This document shows, one piece after another, positions 26,435 through 34,460 of a stretch of 64,000 bases of DNA. Source of the DNA: Paenibacillus sp. FSL H7-0331 (GTDB lineage Bacteria; Bacillota; Bacilli; Paenibacillales; NBRC-103111); assembly GCF_001956045.1 (NCBI RefSeq), contig NZ_MRTH01000008.1, forward strand, positions 248,001-312,000, read 5' to 3'. How positions within the stretch are numbered: the stretch's first letter is position 1; each line of letters begins with the position of its first letter. Position numbers and translations under genes: made by a program. The notes beneath the pieces were generated by a model. It did no database searches. It was not told the origin of the DNA and worked only from the letters and a program-made list of their open reading frames with translations.

Positions 26435-27460
26435 TTGAATGCTTTCGATGTGTTTAAGGGTCGGCGAATTAACAAAAATATTTATACATCACAAAGCGCC
26501 CTGCTGCTTCCCGCATCGACACTGCTGAATGAGAAGTCAAGCCGTTTGTTATCGCAACACTGTATTCACCTCAGCCCGGAGGATCTGGAACCGGCATTAG
26601 ACGAGATGGAGCAGATTATGGATCAGTCGGTCATGGAAGTCAAACAGATTTTCTCGGAAATTGAGCACAGTGGGAACATTCCATTCGAGAAAATCAAGCA
26701 AACCATACTGCCTACGCTTTGTGACCTGTCCAAGGATTTTGGAATTATCGGATTTATGCTCACGATACAGCGGGTAGATGATTATACGTACCGACATAGT
26801 GCGGGCGTGGCGATGATGGCTGCGATGATTGGACGCTGGATGAAGCTTCCTGAGGATGAAATCCCCCGCCTGGCAATGGCTGGGATGCTGCATGATGTGG
26901 GCAAGCTGTTTATTTCACCGGCTATTTTGCAGAAGCCCGGCCGCTTGCTGAGTGAGGAATATGAACAAATGAAGCTTCATCCAGAGCTTGGTTACGCGTG
27001 CTTGATGCGTCAGCCGGAAGTGGATGAACGAGCTGCTCTCGTCGCTTTGCAGCACCATGAACGGGAAGATGGCAGTGGCTATCCGCTCGGTATCAAGGGC
27101 TCAGAGATGGATCCGTGGAGCAAAATTGTAGCTGTTGCGGATGTGTTTCATGCGATGACCTCGAAAAGGGCCTACAGGGAAGAGCTGCCTTTGTATGAGG
27201 TATTAAGAAACATGTGGGTACATGCCTATGGGGCTATGGATCCCCTTGTCGTGCACAGCTTTATGGAAAAGCTGATGATATATTTAATAGGCTGCGAGGT
27301 TGTACTATCGGATGGACAGCTCGGTAAAATCGTGATGTTAAATGATAAAAATCCGGTAAATCCGTTAGTTGAAGTTGAGGGAAGCTTTATTGATCTCAGT
27401 CAGGAGCCAACCTTATATATTGAGAAGCTGTTTAAGGTGGAAACAGAGAGCGAGGAGTAA
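26435..27460 (+). CDS. HD-GYP domain c-di-GMP phosphodiesterase
   Basis: A 341-aa cytoplasmic protein with an HD-GYP domain. Metal and catalytic residues are intact: H121, the pair H153/D154 in MLHDVGK, H207/H208 in QHHERED, and GSGYP at 214-217 with downstream AVADVFHAMTS. It should hydrolyse c-di-GMP. No DNA-binding or receiver domain is seen. The first in-frame standard start is TTG 26435, but the ribosome site AGAGGGGG (26405-26412) suits an ATA codon at 26420 better, so the true start may be a non-standard codon five residues upstream. It is the second gene behind the c-di-GMP riboswitch, which implies feedback. Confidence 0.88.
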   Translation: MNAFDVFKGRRINKNIYTSQSALLLPASTLLNEKSSRLLSQHCIHLSPEDLEPALDEMEQIMDQSVMEVKQIFSEIEHSGNIPFEKIKQTILPTLCDLSKDFGIIGFMLTIQRVDDYTYRHSAGVAMMAAMIGRWMKLPEDEIPRLAMAGMLHDVGKLFISPAILQKPGRLLSEEYEQMKLHPELGYACLMRQPEVDERAALVALQHHEREDGSGYPLGIKGSEMDPWSKIVAVADVFHAMTSKRAYREELPLYEVLRNMWVHAYGAMDPLVVHSFMEKLMIYLIGCEVVLSDGQLGKIVMLNDKNPVNPLVEVEGSFIDLSQEPTLYIEKLFKVETESEE

Positions 27461-27593
27461 GAGAAAGGATACGGTCAGGAACCAATTGTGATTTAGACTA
27501 ATGGTTGCTGATCTATGTAATTGAAGAAAAGGCTGTCCCCCGGCATTATGAACTGCACCCCGTCAAGTGGACAGAACAAATAATAAAAATAAG

Positions 27594-28406
27594 TTAAGCG
27601 GCTTTGGTCCTGAATTCTTTAGGACTGAGGCCGTTTAATTTTGCTTGGAGTCTCTCGTAATTGTAAAAGTAAATGTATTCCTCAATATCTTTTTTAAGTG
27701 ACTCAAAGTTATGGTATTTGTTTAGATAGTACTTCTCGCATTTCAGCGTACCCCAGAATGATTCCATAGGCCCATTATCTATACATCTGCCAACGCGTGA
27801 CATACTTTGTTTTAATTTGCTGTCATCTATTATCTTCTTAAAGCCTAAAGAGGTATATTGAAAGCCACGGTCACTGTGAAGCAAAGGAGTACTCCCTGTA
27901 GCTGCTTGTAACGCGAGGTCTATTGTTTCAAATACAAGCCTATTATTATTCGAGTGACCTAGGACATAGGAAACAATGGTATTATCATGCAGGTCAAGAA
28001 TAGCGCTTAGATAGGCTTTCTGGCTCGTTCCATATTTAAATTCAGTTACATCTGTTACCCACTTCTCGTTAGGTAACTCGGCCTGAAACTCACGGTTTAA
28101 CAAGTTTTCTGCAACTTGCTGTGGTGTTGACCCTGCATATTTCTTCCTCTTTCTGCGAATAACAGATTGAATTCGAGCAACCCCCATAAGACGGCTTATT
28201 CTTTTATGGTTAATCTCTTTCTTGGTTTGCCGACACAAATTAAGCGTTAATCGACGGTACCCGTAGATGCCTCCAACCTTCTCGTACAGCAAGATCATCG
28301 CTTCTAAGAGTTGTTGGTTTTCTTGTTCACGGGCACTCGGTTTATGGTTCAGCCATTTGTAATAGCTTGAGCGAGGGATCCCTGCAAGGTTACACAGTAA
28401 CTTCAA
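27594..28406 (-). CDS. IS150-type transposase OrfB (DDE integrase domain)
   Basis: The catalytic part of the transposase, 270 aa from the first internal Met. The HTH_21-like start (YGYRRLTLNL) is followed by the rve domain with DDE residues D119 (WVTDVTEF), D179 (LHSDRGFQY) and E215 (MESFWGTLK), with 35 residues between the last two as in IS3 transposases. In the cell it is probably made as an OrfAB fusion by -1 frameshifting at 28502-28508, so its true N-terminus would be in orfA. The frame is unbroken between the slip site and the integrase domain. Confidence 0.92.
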   Translation of the reverse strand: MKLLCNLAGIPRSSYYKWLNHKPSAREQENQQLLEAMILLYEKVGGIYGYRRLTLNLCRQTKKEINHKRISRLMGVARIQSVIRRKRKKYAGSTPQQVAENLLNREFQAELPNEKWVTDVTEFKYGTSQKAYLSAILDLHDNTIVSYVLGHSNNNRLVFETIDLALQAATGSTPLLHSDRGFQYTSLGFKKIIDDSKLKQSMSRVGRCIDNGPMESFWGTLKCEKYYLNKYHNFESLKKDIEEYIYFYNYERLQAKLNGLSPKEFRTKAA

Positions 28407-28471
28407 GCTAAAGGGACCTTCTTGTTGAACGACCTGAATAGCCAGGTAGACATTCTCCTGTCGATGTTGGC

Positions 28472-29152
28472 TTAACGTCGCCTCCTTTCGAGCTCCTGTA
28501 ACTTTTTTAGTAACGCGTTCTCCGCTCTCAGCCGCTCGTTTTCATACGCCAACTTCTTCATCGCGATCTTTTGACGATCCGCTTCATTTAGCTCTTCGGG
28601 CGCTTTATTCCGTCCGCGACCATCCTGTAGTGCATCCTCACCGCCATCCTCGTACTTCTTCACCCACTGGTACGCTTGCTGATAAGAAACCTTATAGTGA
28701 TCTGCTGTCTTTTGGTATTCCTGATTATGCGCAAGACAATATAAGACAATATCTATTCGTTCTTGCCAAGTTGTCGTTCGACCCTTCGTCATAGCTTGGG
28801 TTCCTCCACCATAGGATTTTAGGCTGCTATGACCATTATACTTGTCCACCCAGCTTTTGAGTTGGGTACGGCTTGATATTTTGTACTTATCAATAATTTC
28901 GTATTGAGAATAATGCCCGGACAAATAATCTTGAACCGCTTGAAGCTTAAGTTCGGCAGTATAGCTTTTATTACAAGACCGTATTTCAAGTCCTTCCATT
29001 CCGTATAACTCATACCGACGTCGCCATTTCACCAGGGTATTCACACTGATCTTATACTTGCTCGCAACGCCTGCCCGGCCGGCTCGTCCCGATTTTAGTT
29101 CCTCTAAGATGGCGAATTTATCTATTGCCTTATATGTATTTTTTTGTGACAA
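28472..29152 (-). CDS. IS150-type transposase OrfA (DNA-binding, coiled coil)
   Basis: A 226-aa OrfA with three helix-turn-helix units (VASKYKISVNTLVKWRRRY, IIDKYKISSRTQLKSWVDKY, TADHYKVSYQQAYQWVKKY) and a C-terminal leucine-zipper coiled coil (LAYENERLRAENALLKKLQEL). It starts with TTG 29152 behind GGGGAG (minus strand). Near the end, AAAAAAG (complement of 28502-28508) is the classical heptamer for -1 frameshifting into orfB. OrfA alone usually represses transposition. Confidence 0.92.
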   Translation of the reverse strand: MSQKNTYKAIDKFAILEELKSGRAGRAGVASKYKISVNTLVKWRRRYELYGMEGLEIRSCNKSYTAELKLQAVQDYLSGHYSQYEIIDKYKISSRTQLKSWVDKYNGHSSLKSYGGGTQAMTKGRTTTWQERIDIVLYCLAHNQEYQKTADHYKVSYQQAYQWVKKYEDGGEDALQDGRGRNKAPEELNEADRQKIAMKKLAYENERLRAENALLKKLQELERRRR

Positions 29153-29159
29153 GGAAAAA

Positions 29160-29212
29160 CTCCCCTTTAAGTAGAGTGGTTTATTTTTTAAACCTGTCTA
29201 CTTAAAGGGGAG
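29160..29212 (-). promoter_or_regulatory. Hairpin at the IS end that can hide the orfA ribosome site
   Basis: Perfect 16-bp inverted repeat (29160-29175 and 29197-29212), with an inner GGTTT/AAACC extension. One arm is part of the terminal repeat and the other contains the orfA ribosome site AAAGGGGAG. A transcript entering from outside the element would contain both arms and mask the site, while one started inside would not. This is a recognised way for IS elements to avoid activation by read-through; here it is inferred from sequence. Confidence 0.6.
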
Positions 29213-29339
29213 CATATCATTATTTGCAGGGAGGACAGCCTTTTTTGTGTGTGGGCCTACTTGATGACTAAGTTGCTATTTGACCCCTCCACATCAGTGG
29301 TTACGATTCGCTGATTGCGCCACCGCTACGACTCTGTGA

Positions 29340-31598
29340 TTACCCGTAGACGCGTATTTCAATAACTTCTGCGTGGAGGCTCCCGTTCGTTGCTTCGATG
29401 ACCAGGCGCAGTTGATCGGTGCTTACCGCTGTAGGCAGCCGATGGATTTGCTTGCGTTTGTGATTGGCTGTTTCCTCATGGACCTTGACCCATTGCCCCT
29501 CCACATAGGCTTCCAGACGGTAGTCCCGAACCAACTCAGGTATAACCGGAAACGGGGTATAGTGATGGTGAAGATTAATCAGATCCTCATTCACATCGTC
29601 ATTGAAGGTGAGATGAATTTCACTAATTTGCACAGTCTCCTGCCACTGCAGCTCAAGGGAAGCGGACTCAGACACAGCCGGGTCCCGAGCCTCCGACAGC
29701 CACATGTGCGGCTCACCATAGGAACGGACAAAGCCATCCGTTACATGCTCGACCTCGAAGGCGGTTGTTTCAGGGTACATGCGGAAGCAGAAGGGCTTGC
29801 GCACCAGCTTCTTCATACTCCACAATACGACCGGTTGTTCCGGATCCTGATTGCTGAAATCAGCAGATACGGTCGTAGACGTGTTTTTAACGAATGAGAG
29901 CACCCCGGTTTGTGGCTGATGGGATACATACAGCGTCACATGCTCATTGGCTTTGATAATAATAAAGCCATGCTGTGCCGTTGGCGGCTTCCATGCTAGC
30001 GGAATGCTGACCCACTGGCGCTCGCCGGGTGTGAGGGCAGCCAAGCCGCTTACTTCCAGTCGATGCGGGATATAATTTTCCGCGCGGCCGGTGCTCCATA
30101 CCTCCACCTCAAGCGTAGTTGCCGCCGCGGCGTCGAGCAGCAGCTCAATCCGCTGCAGCTCTGGCGCCACCGGCACCAGCAGGGCGACGTCCCCGCCCTG
30201 CAGAGCCACCGGCTCCGCGGCGTCTTCGACCGCCAGCCGTCGCAGTGTGCTCGACGCCGTGAGCTTCGCACGGCGTGCGAGATCCTCGTCATCGCTGCTG
30301 CGCAGGCCGATGACCGAGGCATCCTGACGCAGCAGCGTTTGCTGCAGCTGCGTCAGGTGCCGCTCATACACGGCGCGTGGCGTCACGCCGTGCTGCACAG
30401 CCAGGGCCGCGCCGGTACCCGCGGCCTCGCCAATGACCGCGCATGTCGCCATCACGCGCGTCGTGCCAAAGGCTACGTGCGAGGCGCTGATATTGCGCCC
30501 GGCGAACATCAAGTTCGATACATTCACCGAGTATAACGAGCGGAAAGGGATATGATAGATGCCGTCAGGATGCAGGTGCTTCGAGCCGCTCTCCGTCGCG
30601 TACATGCCTCCGGGAGGATGCAAATCAATGGACCATCCGCCGAAGGCGACTCGGTCCTCAAACTCCCGCTGCGCGAGAATATCGTTCTGGTTCAGCACGT
30701 AATCGCCGATAAAACGGCGGTATTCGCGTTTGCCGGGAATCGAGCCGACCCATTCCAGTGTCATCGTCTCGGCCTCGAATTTACCGGAGTTTTTGATATA
30801 ATCCCAAATACCGTATACGACCGACCACAGCTCATCACGAATACGTTCGTTCTCATGCACGGTATCCAACTCGCCACCCCACTCGATCCACCAATAGCTG
30901 CAGCCGTTGTCGCCGCTGCGGATCACCCTTTTAAGCGGGATCGTTGTAGCTGCAATATCCTTGGCAAAGCTGGGTGGTACATATCGAACCGGATGTCCGA
31001 CATCCTTGGTATAAAATAATAGCGTGCTGCCGAGCGTAATGTTGTCAGCGACCTCAGGCGCCCAATCCTCATTGTATTCATCCTTGGCTTCACGGCCGAT
31101 CCGGTGCTGTGCTCCGGCAAGGAACCCTACCAGCCCATCGCCTGTGCAGTCCAAAAACAGCTCGCTTTCAAAACGAATCCGCCGCTCGGAGCCCATCATC
31201 CAGCCTGTGACTGAAGCGATCCGTCGATCATCCTCATCTCCATACGCTTCGACCTCATGCACATCCGTATTCAAAAACAACTGGATATTGGGCTCGGCCA
31301 GCACGGATTCCAGCACAACCATATCCCATAAATACGGATTGCCGTCGGGATTGCGGTATTGGTTTTCAACGAACATTTCACCCATAATGCCCGTTTCGCG
31401 CGCATAGCGGTTAACGCCATGCGAGGTGGCTCCACATACCCAGACACGGACCTCACTGCTGGAATTGCCGCCAAGCATAGGGCGGTTCTGAATCAGAGCT
31501 ACCTTTTGCCCCAAGCGGGCTGCCGCGATCGCCGCATTCACACCCGATAGGCCGCCACCGATGACGGTAATATCGGTTTGCACAGTTTCATTTTTCAT
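29340..31598 (-). CDS. FAD-dependent oxidoreductase (FAD_oxidored family) with C-terminal beta-sandwich region
   Basis: A 752-aa flavoprotein. The N-terminal Rossmann motif GGGLSGVNAAIAAARLG (about 13-29) and LGGNSSSEVRVWVCGA mark the FAD_oxidored family often found in carbohydrate clusters. Residues about 480-752 look like all-beta, discoidin-like modules. The frame is open further upstream, but ATG 31598 has GAGGTGATCC upstream and begins just before the Rossmann fold. The segment coding for residues about 375-515 is markedly richer in G+C than its surroundings. The gene is divergent from an AraC regulator, its likely controller. The substrate is unknown. Confidence 0.85.
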   Translation of the reverse strand: MKNETVQTDITVIGGGLSGVNAAIAAARLGQKVALIQNRPMLGGNSSSEVRVWVCGATSHGVNRYARETGIMGEMFVENQYRNPDGNPYLWDMVVLESVLAEPNIQLFLNTDVHEVEAYGDEDDRRIASVTGWMMGSERRIRFESELFLDCTGDGLVGFLAGAQHRIGREAKDEYNEDWAPEVADNITLGSTLLFYTKDVGHPVRYVPPSFAKDIAATTIPLKRVIRSGDNGCSYWWIEWGGELDTVHENERIRDELWSVVYGIWDYIKNSGKFEAETMTLEWVGSIPGKREYRRFIGDYVLNQNDILAQREFEDRVAFGGWSIDLHPPGGMYATESGSKHLHPDGIYHIPFRSLYSVNVSNLMFAGRNISASHVAFGTTRVMATCAVIGEAAGTGAALAVQHGVTPRAVYERHLTQLQQTLLRQDASVIGLRSSDDEDLARRAKLTASSTLRRLAVEDAAEPVALQGGDVALLVPVAPELQRIELLLDAAAATTLEVEVWSTGRAENYIPHRLEVSGLAALTPGERQWVSIPLAWKPPTAQHGFIIIKANEHVTLYVSHQPQTGVLSFVKNTSTTVSADFSNQDPEQPVVLWSMKKLVRKPFCFRMYPETTAFEVEHVTDGFVRSYGEPHMWLSEARDPAVSESASLELQWQETVQISEIHLTFNDDVNEDLINLHHHYTPFPVIPELVRDYRLEAYVEGQWVKVHEETANHKRKQIHRLPTAVSTDQLRLVIEATNGSLHAEVIEIRVYG

Positions 31599-31771
31599 TA
31601 GGATCACCTCAGTAGTATAATGGTTAATATCTGTAATTTCATTATAAAATCGGCTGGATGCGATGAACATGCACGGATTATACATCAGACATATCCTTTA
31701 TTTCATAATTCGGGAATCAAGCCGCTGCTGCCTGGCCGGACGGGAACAAGTGATTCCAGAGGAGGAACCGT

Positions 31772-32608
31772 ATGCACGCACCGCTATGGGAATGGAAGCC
31801 TTATTTTATTAGCTATGCCTATTGGCACCAGAAGGACAAATTCCAGTTCATGCAGGACAGTTATGCGGAATGGGTGATGTTTGCTGTCGAGAATGGCTCT
31901 TTTCGTTACCGAATCGGAGAGGCGGCTGGAACTGCGATATTTGGCGATGCTATCCTATGCCCGCCAGGTGTTGTGTTTGAACGGGAGGTGCTGGAGCCGG
32001 TTTCGTTCCATTTTATAAGGCTTGGCTGGCCGACGGACTCCTTCCCATCCATGCTGCCCAATGCAGCATCGTATAGGAGTGAGGGGACATCCAACTTCAC
32101 CCCGCCCGTTCAGCTTACCTATATGGACCATAATCGGCTGTCTTCCACTTATTACTACATCCACCAATTGACACGTTTGCCGGACGAGCAGCGGCTGCTG
32201 CTGTGGGACCATTATTTGAACGATCTGTGGCAGCAGCATGTGGTCGAGAGCGGCTTTTCCCAACAGACGAGCGAGCAGCAGGACAAGGACCCCAAGATCG
32301 TGGAAGCAACCCGATGGCTGCAGCAGCATGCTTTTGAACCGGTCAGTCTGAAAGAGCTGAGTGCTAGTCAGGATTTAAGCCCTGTGCAATTTACGAGGAA
32401 GTTTCACGCGGCTCATGGGACAACACCAATTGATTATTTGACGACCCTCCGCATGCAGAAAGCACAGACGCTGCTGCTTGAAACCGAAATGACTCTGGAG
32501 CAAATTGCAGAACGCTGCGGGTATGAGAGCGGTTTTTATTTAAGCCGCGTGTTTACGAGGAGGATGAAGGCAAGTCCCTCCCAATATCGTAAAATGCATC
32601 GGGTGTAG
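31772..32608 (+). CDS. AraC-family transcriptional regulator
   Basis: A 278-aa regulator with an N-terminal cupin-like sensing domain and a C-terminal AraC double helix-turn-helix. The helices include VSLKELSASQDLSPVQFTRK and LEQIAERCGYESGFYLSRVF, ending in SPSQYRKMH. GAGGAGG precedes ATG 31772. It is divergent from the FAD oxidoreductase and upstream of a Gfo/Idh dehydrogenase, both likely targets. The 173-base divergent spacer contains the shared control region. Confidence 0.9.
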   Translation: MHAPLWEWKPYFISYAYWHQKDKFQFMQDSYAEWVMFAVENGSFRYRIGEAAGTAIFGDAILCPPGVVFEREVLEPVSFHFIRLGWPTDSFPSMLPNAASYRSEGTSNFTPPVQLTYMDHNRLSSTYYYIHQLTRLPDEQRLLLWDHYLNDLWQQHVVESGFSQQTSEQQDKDPKIVEATRWLQQHAFEPVSLKELSASQDLSPVQFTRKFHAAHGTTPIDYLTTLRMQKAQTLLLETEMTLEQIAERCGYESGFYLSRVFTRRMKASPSQYRKMHRV

Positions 32609-32718
32609 TCGCAATGTTGAAGCGGTATGTCACCTTTTCGCAGTAGGAAGCCTACCCGGAACATGATAGAATTTGGCTAATCATACAAGCTTGGTTACAA
32701 GTACAGGAGGCGACAAGG

Positions 32719-33792
32719 GTGGCACAGACAATAAAGATTGGTATTATCGGCAGTGGCAACATTGCAGGCGCGCATTTGAAGGCTTATCGGCTTATGGATG
32801 ATGTGGAAATTGTCGGGGTAGCCGATATTATTCCAGGCAAAGCTGATGAATTTATCGCGAGGTACGAGCTGGAGGGTGTAAAGGCGTTTGACGACCATAA
32901 CAAGCTGCTGGAGTTGGAGCTGGATGGAGTCAGTATTTGTACACCCAATGTCTCGCACCACTCGATCAGTGTGGACTCTTTGCGTGCAGGTAAGCACGTC
33001 CTTGTGGAAAAACCGATGGCAGTCACGATGGAGCAGGCCGTAGAAATGGTGCAAACGTCCAAACAGACCGACAAAATGTTATCCATCGCCTTTCAGCCCC
33101 GCTACGATCCGAACATGCAAATGATCCGTGATATCGTTCGGTCTGGACAGCTTGGCAATGTATATTATGTACAGACAGGCGGCGGACGGCGCAGAGGCAT
33201 GCCGAAGGGCACCTTTATTTCCAAACAGTTGGCTGGCGCCGGGGCACTGGCCGACATTGGCTGTTATTCGCTCGATATGGTGCTCAATGCTCTTGGGTAT
33301 CCGAAGCCGCTGACAGTTTCAGCGATGACAAGTAATCATTTTGGCACGAATCCTCACTATCATCCGCAGGCCAGCGCGTTCGAGGTCGAAGACTTCGGAA
33401 TGGCGATGATCCGCTTTGAAGGAGATCTTGTCGTCAATTTCAAAATTGGTTGGGCTATGCATATGGATACGCTTGGACCTACTCTGTTTCTTGGCACTGA
33501 CGCTGGCTTGAAGGTCACACCTTCCGGTAACGGGGCCTGGGATGGCGGTATTACTTCGGTATCGCTGTTTCATGATATTTTGGGTCACAACACGGAGAGC
33601 GCTTTTCCTGTCAAGCAGCACCAGATCAACATTTTTTATGAGAAAATCCGCGATTTCGTTACTGCGATCCAGGAGGGTCGTCCTGCTCCTATTCCCGGTT
33701 CAGAAATTATTCGTAATCAGGCAATTATTGACGGAATATTGCGCTCAAGCGAGCTGAAGCGGGAAGTCGATATTTTTATTCCTGAACTGTAA
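32719..33792 (+). CDS. Gfo/Idh/MocA-family NAD(P)-dependent oxidoreductase
   Basis: A 357-aa sugar dehydrogenase-like protein. It has the Rossmann motif GIIGSGNIAGAHLKAY at residues 7-22. The family signature VEKPMAVTMEQA is near residues 96-107, with the Lys-Pro pair. GALADIGCYSLDM contains the Asp/Gly of the substrate site. The start is GTG 32719, 8 bases after AGGAGG. It lies about 110 bases behind the AraC gene and is ended by a strong terminator. It probably oxidises a sugar or cyclitol. Confidence 0.9.
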   Translation: MAQTIKIGIIGSGNIAGAHLKAYRLMDDVEIVGVADIIPGKADEFIARYELEGVKAFDDHNKLLELELDGVSICTPNVSHHSISVDSLRAGKHVLVEKPMAVTMEQAVEMVQTSKQTDKMLSIAFQPRYDPNMQMIRDIVRSGQLGNVYYVQTGGGRRRGMPKGTFISKQLAGAGALADIGCYSLDMVLNALGYPKPLTVSAMTSNHFGTNPHYHPQASAFEVEDFGMAMIRFEGDLVVNFKIGWAMHMDTLGPTLFLGTDAGLKVTPSGNGAWDGGITSVSLFHDILGHNTESAFPVKQHQINIFYEKIRDFVTAIQEGRPAPIPGSEIIRNQAIIDGILRSSELKREVDIFIPEL

Positions 33793-33828
33793 GCTGCTTA
33801 TTAATTTGGTTAGGTTATACTCAATTGG

Positions 33829-33855
33829 CCTTTCGCGTTATGCGAAAGGTTTTTT
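33829..33855 (+). terminator. Terminator after the Gfo/Idh dehydrogenase gene
   Basis: Perfect 8-bp stem CCTTTCGC / GCGAAAGG with a 5-base loop and six T. Confidence 0.92.
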
Positions 33856-33880
33856 GCTGCTGCTGCTTGAGGAAATATTG

Positions 33881-33918
33881 TATAATAAACATACAATTCT
33901 GCGGGCGCATGACCCGCA
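33881..33918 (+). promoter_or_regulatory. csoR promoter -10 and candidate operator
   Basis: A perfect TATAAT (33881-33886) stands before the csoR gene. It is followed by the inverted repeat TGCGGG-N7-CCCGCA (33900-33905, 33913-33918) at about +8 of a start from that -10. A G/C-armed repeat at this place could be an autoregulatory operator of a CsoR-type repressor. No clear -35 is seen, and the repeat does not exactly match the published CsoR site. Confidence 0.4.
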
Positions 33919-33941
33919 TCGTGGAAAGCGAAGTGAGTAAT

Positions 33942-34331
33942 ATGAATAGGAACACACCTGATGATCAGGCTGTTCAACAGCCTCAGGAAGTATCTGTGAC
34001 CGCTGAGATTGGTGTGAGTGATACAGAAGCAGTTGGCTGTACAATCCATGGAGAACGTCAAAGCCACCATTCCGATCAGGTCAAGAGCAGCCTGACAACG
34101 AGGCTGAACCGGATTGAGGGCCAGATTCGCGGTGTTAAGGGAATGATTGAGCGGGACACTTATTGTGATGATGTGCTCAACCAGATCGCAGCGATTCAAT
34201 CCGCTCTTAATGGTGTCGGCAAAATTTTGCTGGAGGGTCATATGAAAAGCTGTCTGGTGGAGCGGCTGGAGCAGGGAGATACGGATGTCATTGATGAGCT
34301 GCTGAAAACTATGGGCAAGCTTATGAAATAA
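33942..34331 (+). CDS. csoR: CsoR-family metal-sensing repressor
   Basis: A 129-aa protein whose last 80 residues are a four-helix CsoR/RcnR-like repressor (RLNRIEGQIRGVKGMIE). The Cu(I) ligands of CsoR are present with the right spacing: C75, H100 and C104 (25 and 4 apart, as C36/H61/C65 in the founding protein). An N-terminal extension of about 45 residues containing C33, H36 and HH at 42-43 is unusual. ATG 33942 or an in-frame GTG 33933 may be the start; frames further upstream would run through the previous terminator. No copper exporter lies next to it. A weak hairpin with a T-run (34374-34419) may end the transcript. Confidence 0.85.
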   Translation: MNRNTPDDQAVQQPQEVSVTAEIGVSDTEAVGCTIHGERQSHHSDQVKSSLTTRLNRIEGQIRGVKGMIERDTYCDDVLNQIAAIQSALNGVGKILLEGHMKSCLVERLEQGDTDVIDELLKTMGKLMK

Positions 34332-34460
34332 GTAAAATGCCTGACAAAGTTGTATAAACAGCTTCATAATAAAAGCAGTCCAAGTGACTTGCTTTGTATT
34401 GTGGGGCTGTTGTTTTTTTGTTAAGATTTGAGAAGTATAAATTAAAGGAGAGATAGTGAC

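Larger units (their letters stand above)
27549..29219 (-). mobile_element. IS3-family insertion sequence, IS150 type, complete
   Basis: A 1671-bp element with 26-bp imperfect terminal repeats (27549-27574 against the complement of 29194-29219, about 7 mismatches). It has TG...CA ends and is flanked by the 3-bp direct repeat TTA (27546-27548, 29220-29222). It holds orfA and orfB on the minus strand, joined by an A6G slippery site. All parts look intact, so it may be active. Only this copy lies in the window. Confidence 0.93.
27529..29246 (+). terminator. Rho-independent terminator of the FapA/HD-GYP operon, split by an IS element
   Basis: The left arm AAGGCTGTCCCCC (27529-27541) and right arm GGGAGGACAGCCTT (29229-29242) plus six T would form one hairpin with a single bulged base if the IS and one copy of the 3-bp duplication were removed. 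The IS sits in the loop. The original terminator can no longer fold locally; the two arms are now about 1.7 kb apart. Confidence 0.8.

Noticed and set aside
30063..30536. Long plus-strand open frames (30063-30536, 30552-31019, 31024-31407) opposite the FAD oxidoreductase
   Set aside because: They are shadows caused by the G+C-rich coding strand; no ribosome sites and no family resemblance.
33825..33941. Upstream extension of the csoR reading frame
   Set aside because: It would start inside the perfect terminator of the preceding gene and has no ribosome site.
34374..34419. Terminator after csoR
   Set aside because: The hairpin needs two G-U pairs and a 21-base loop; too weak to list as a feature, though a T-run follows.
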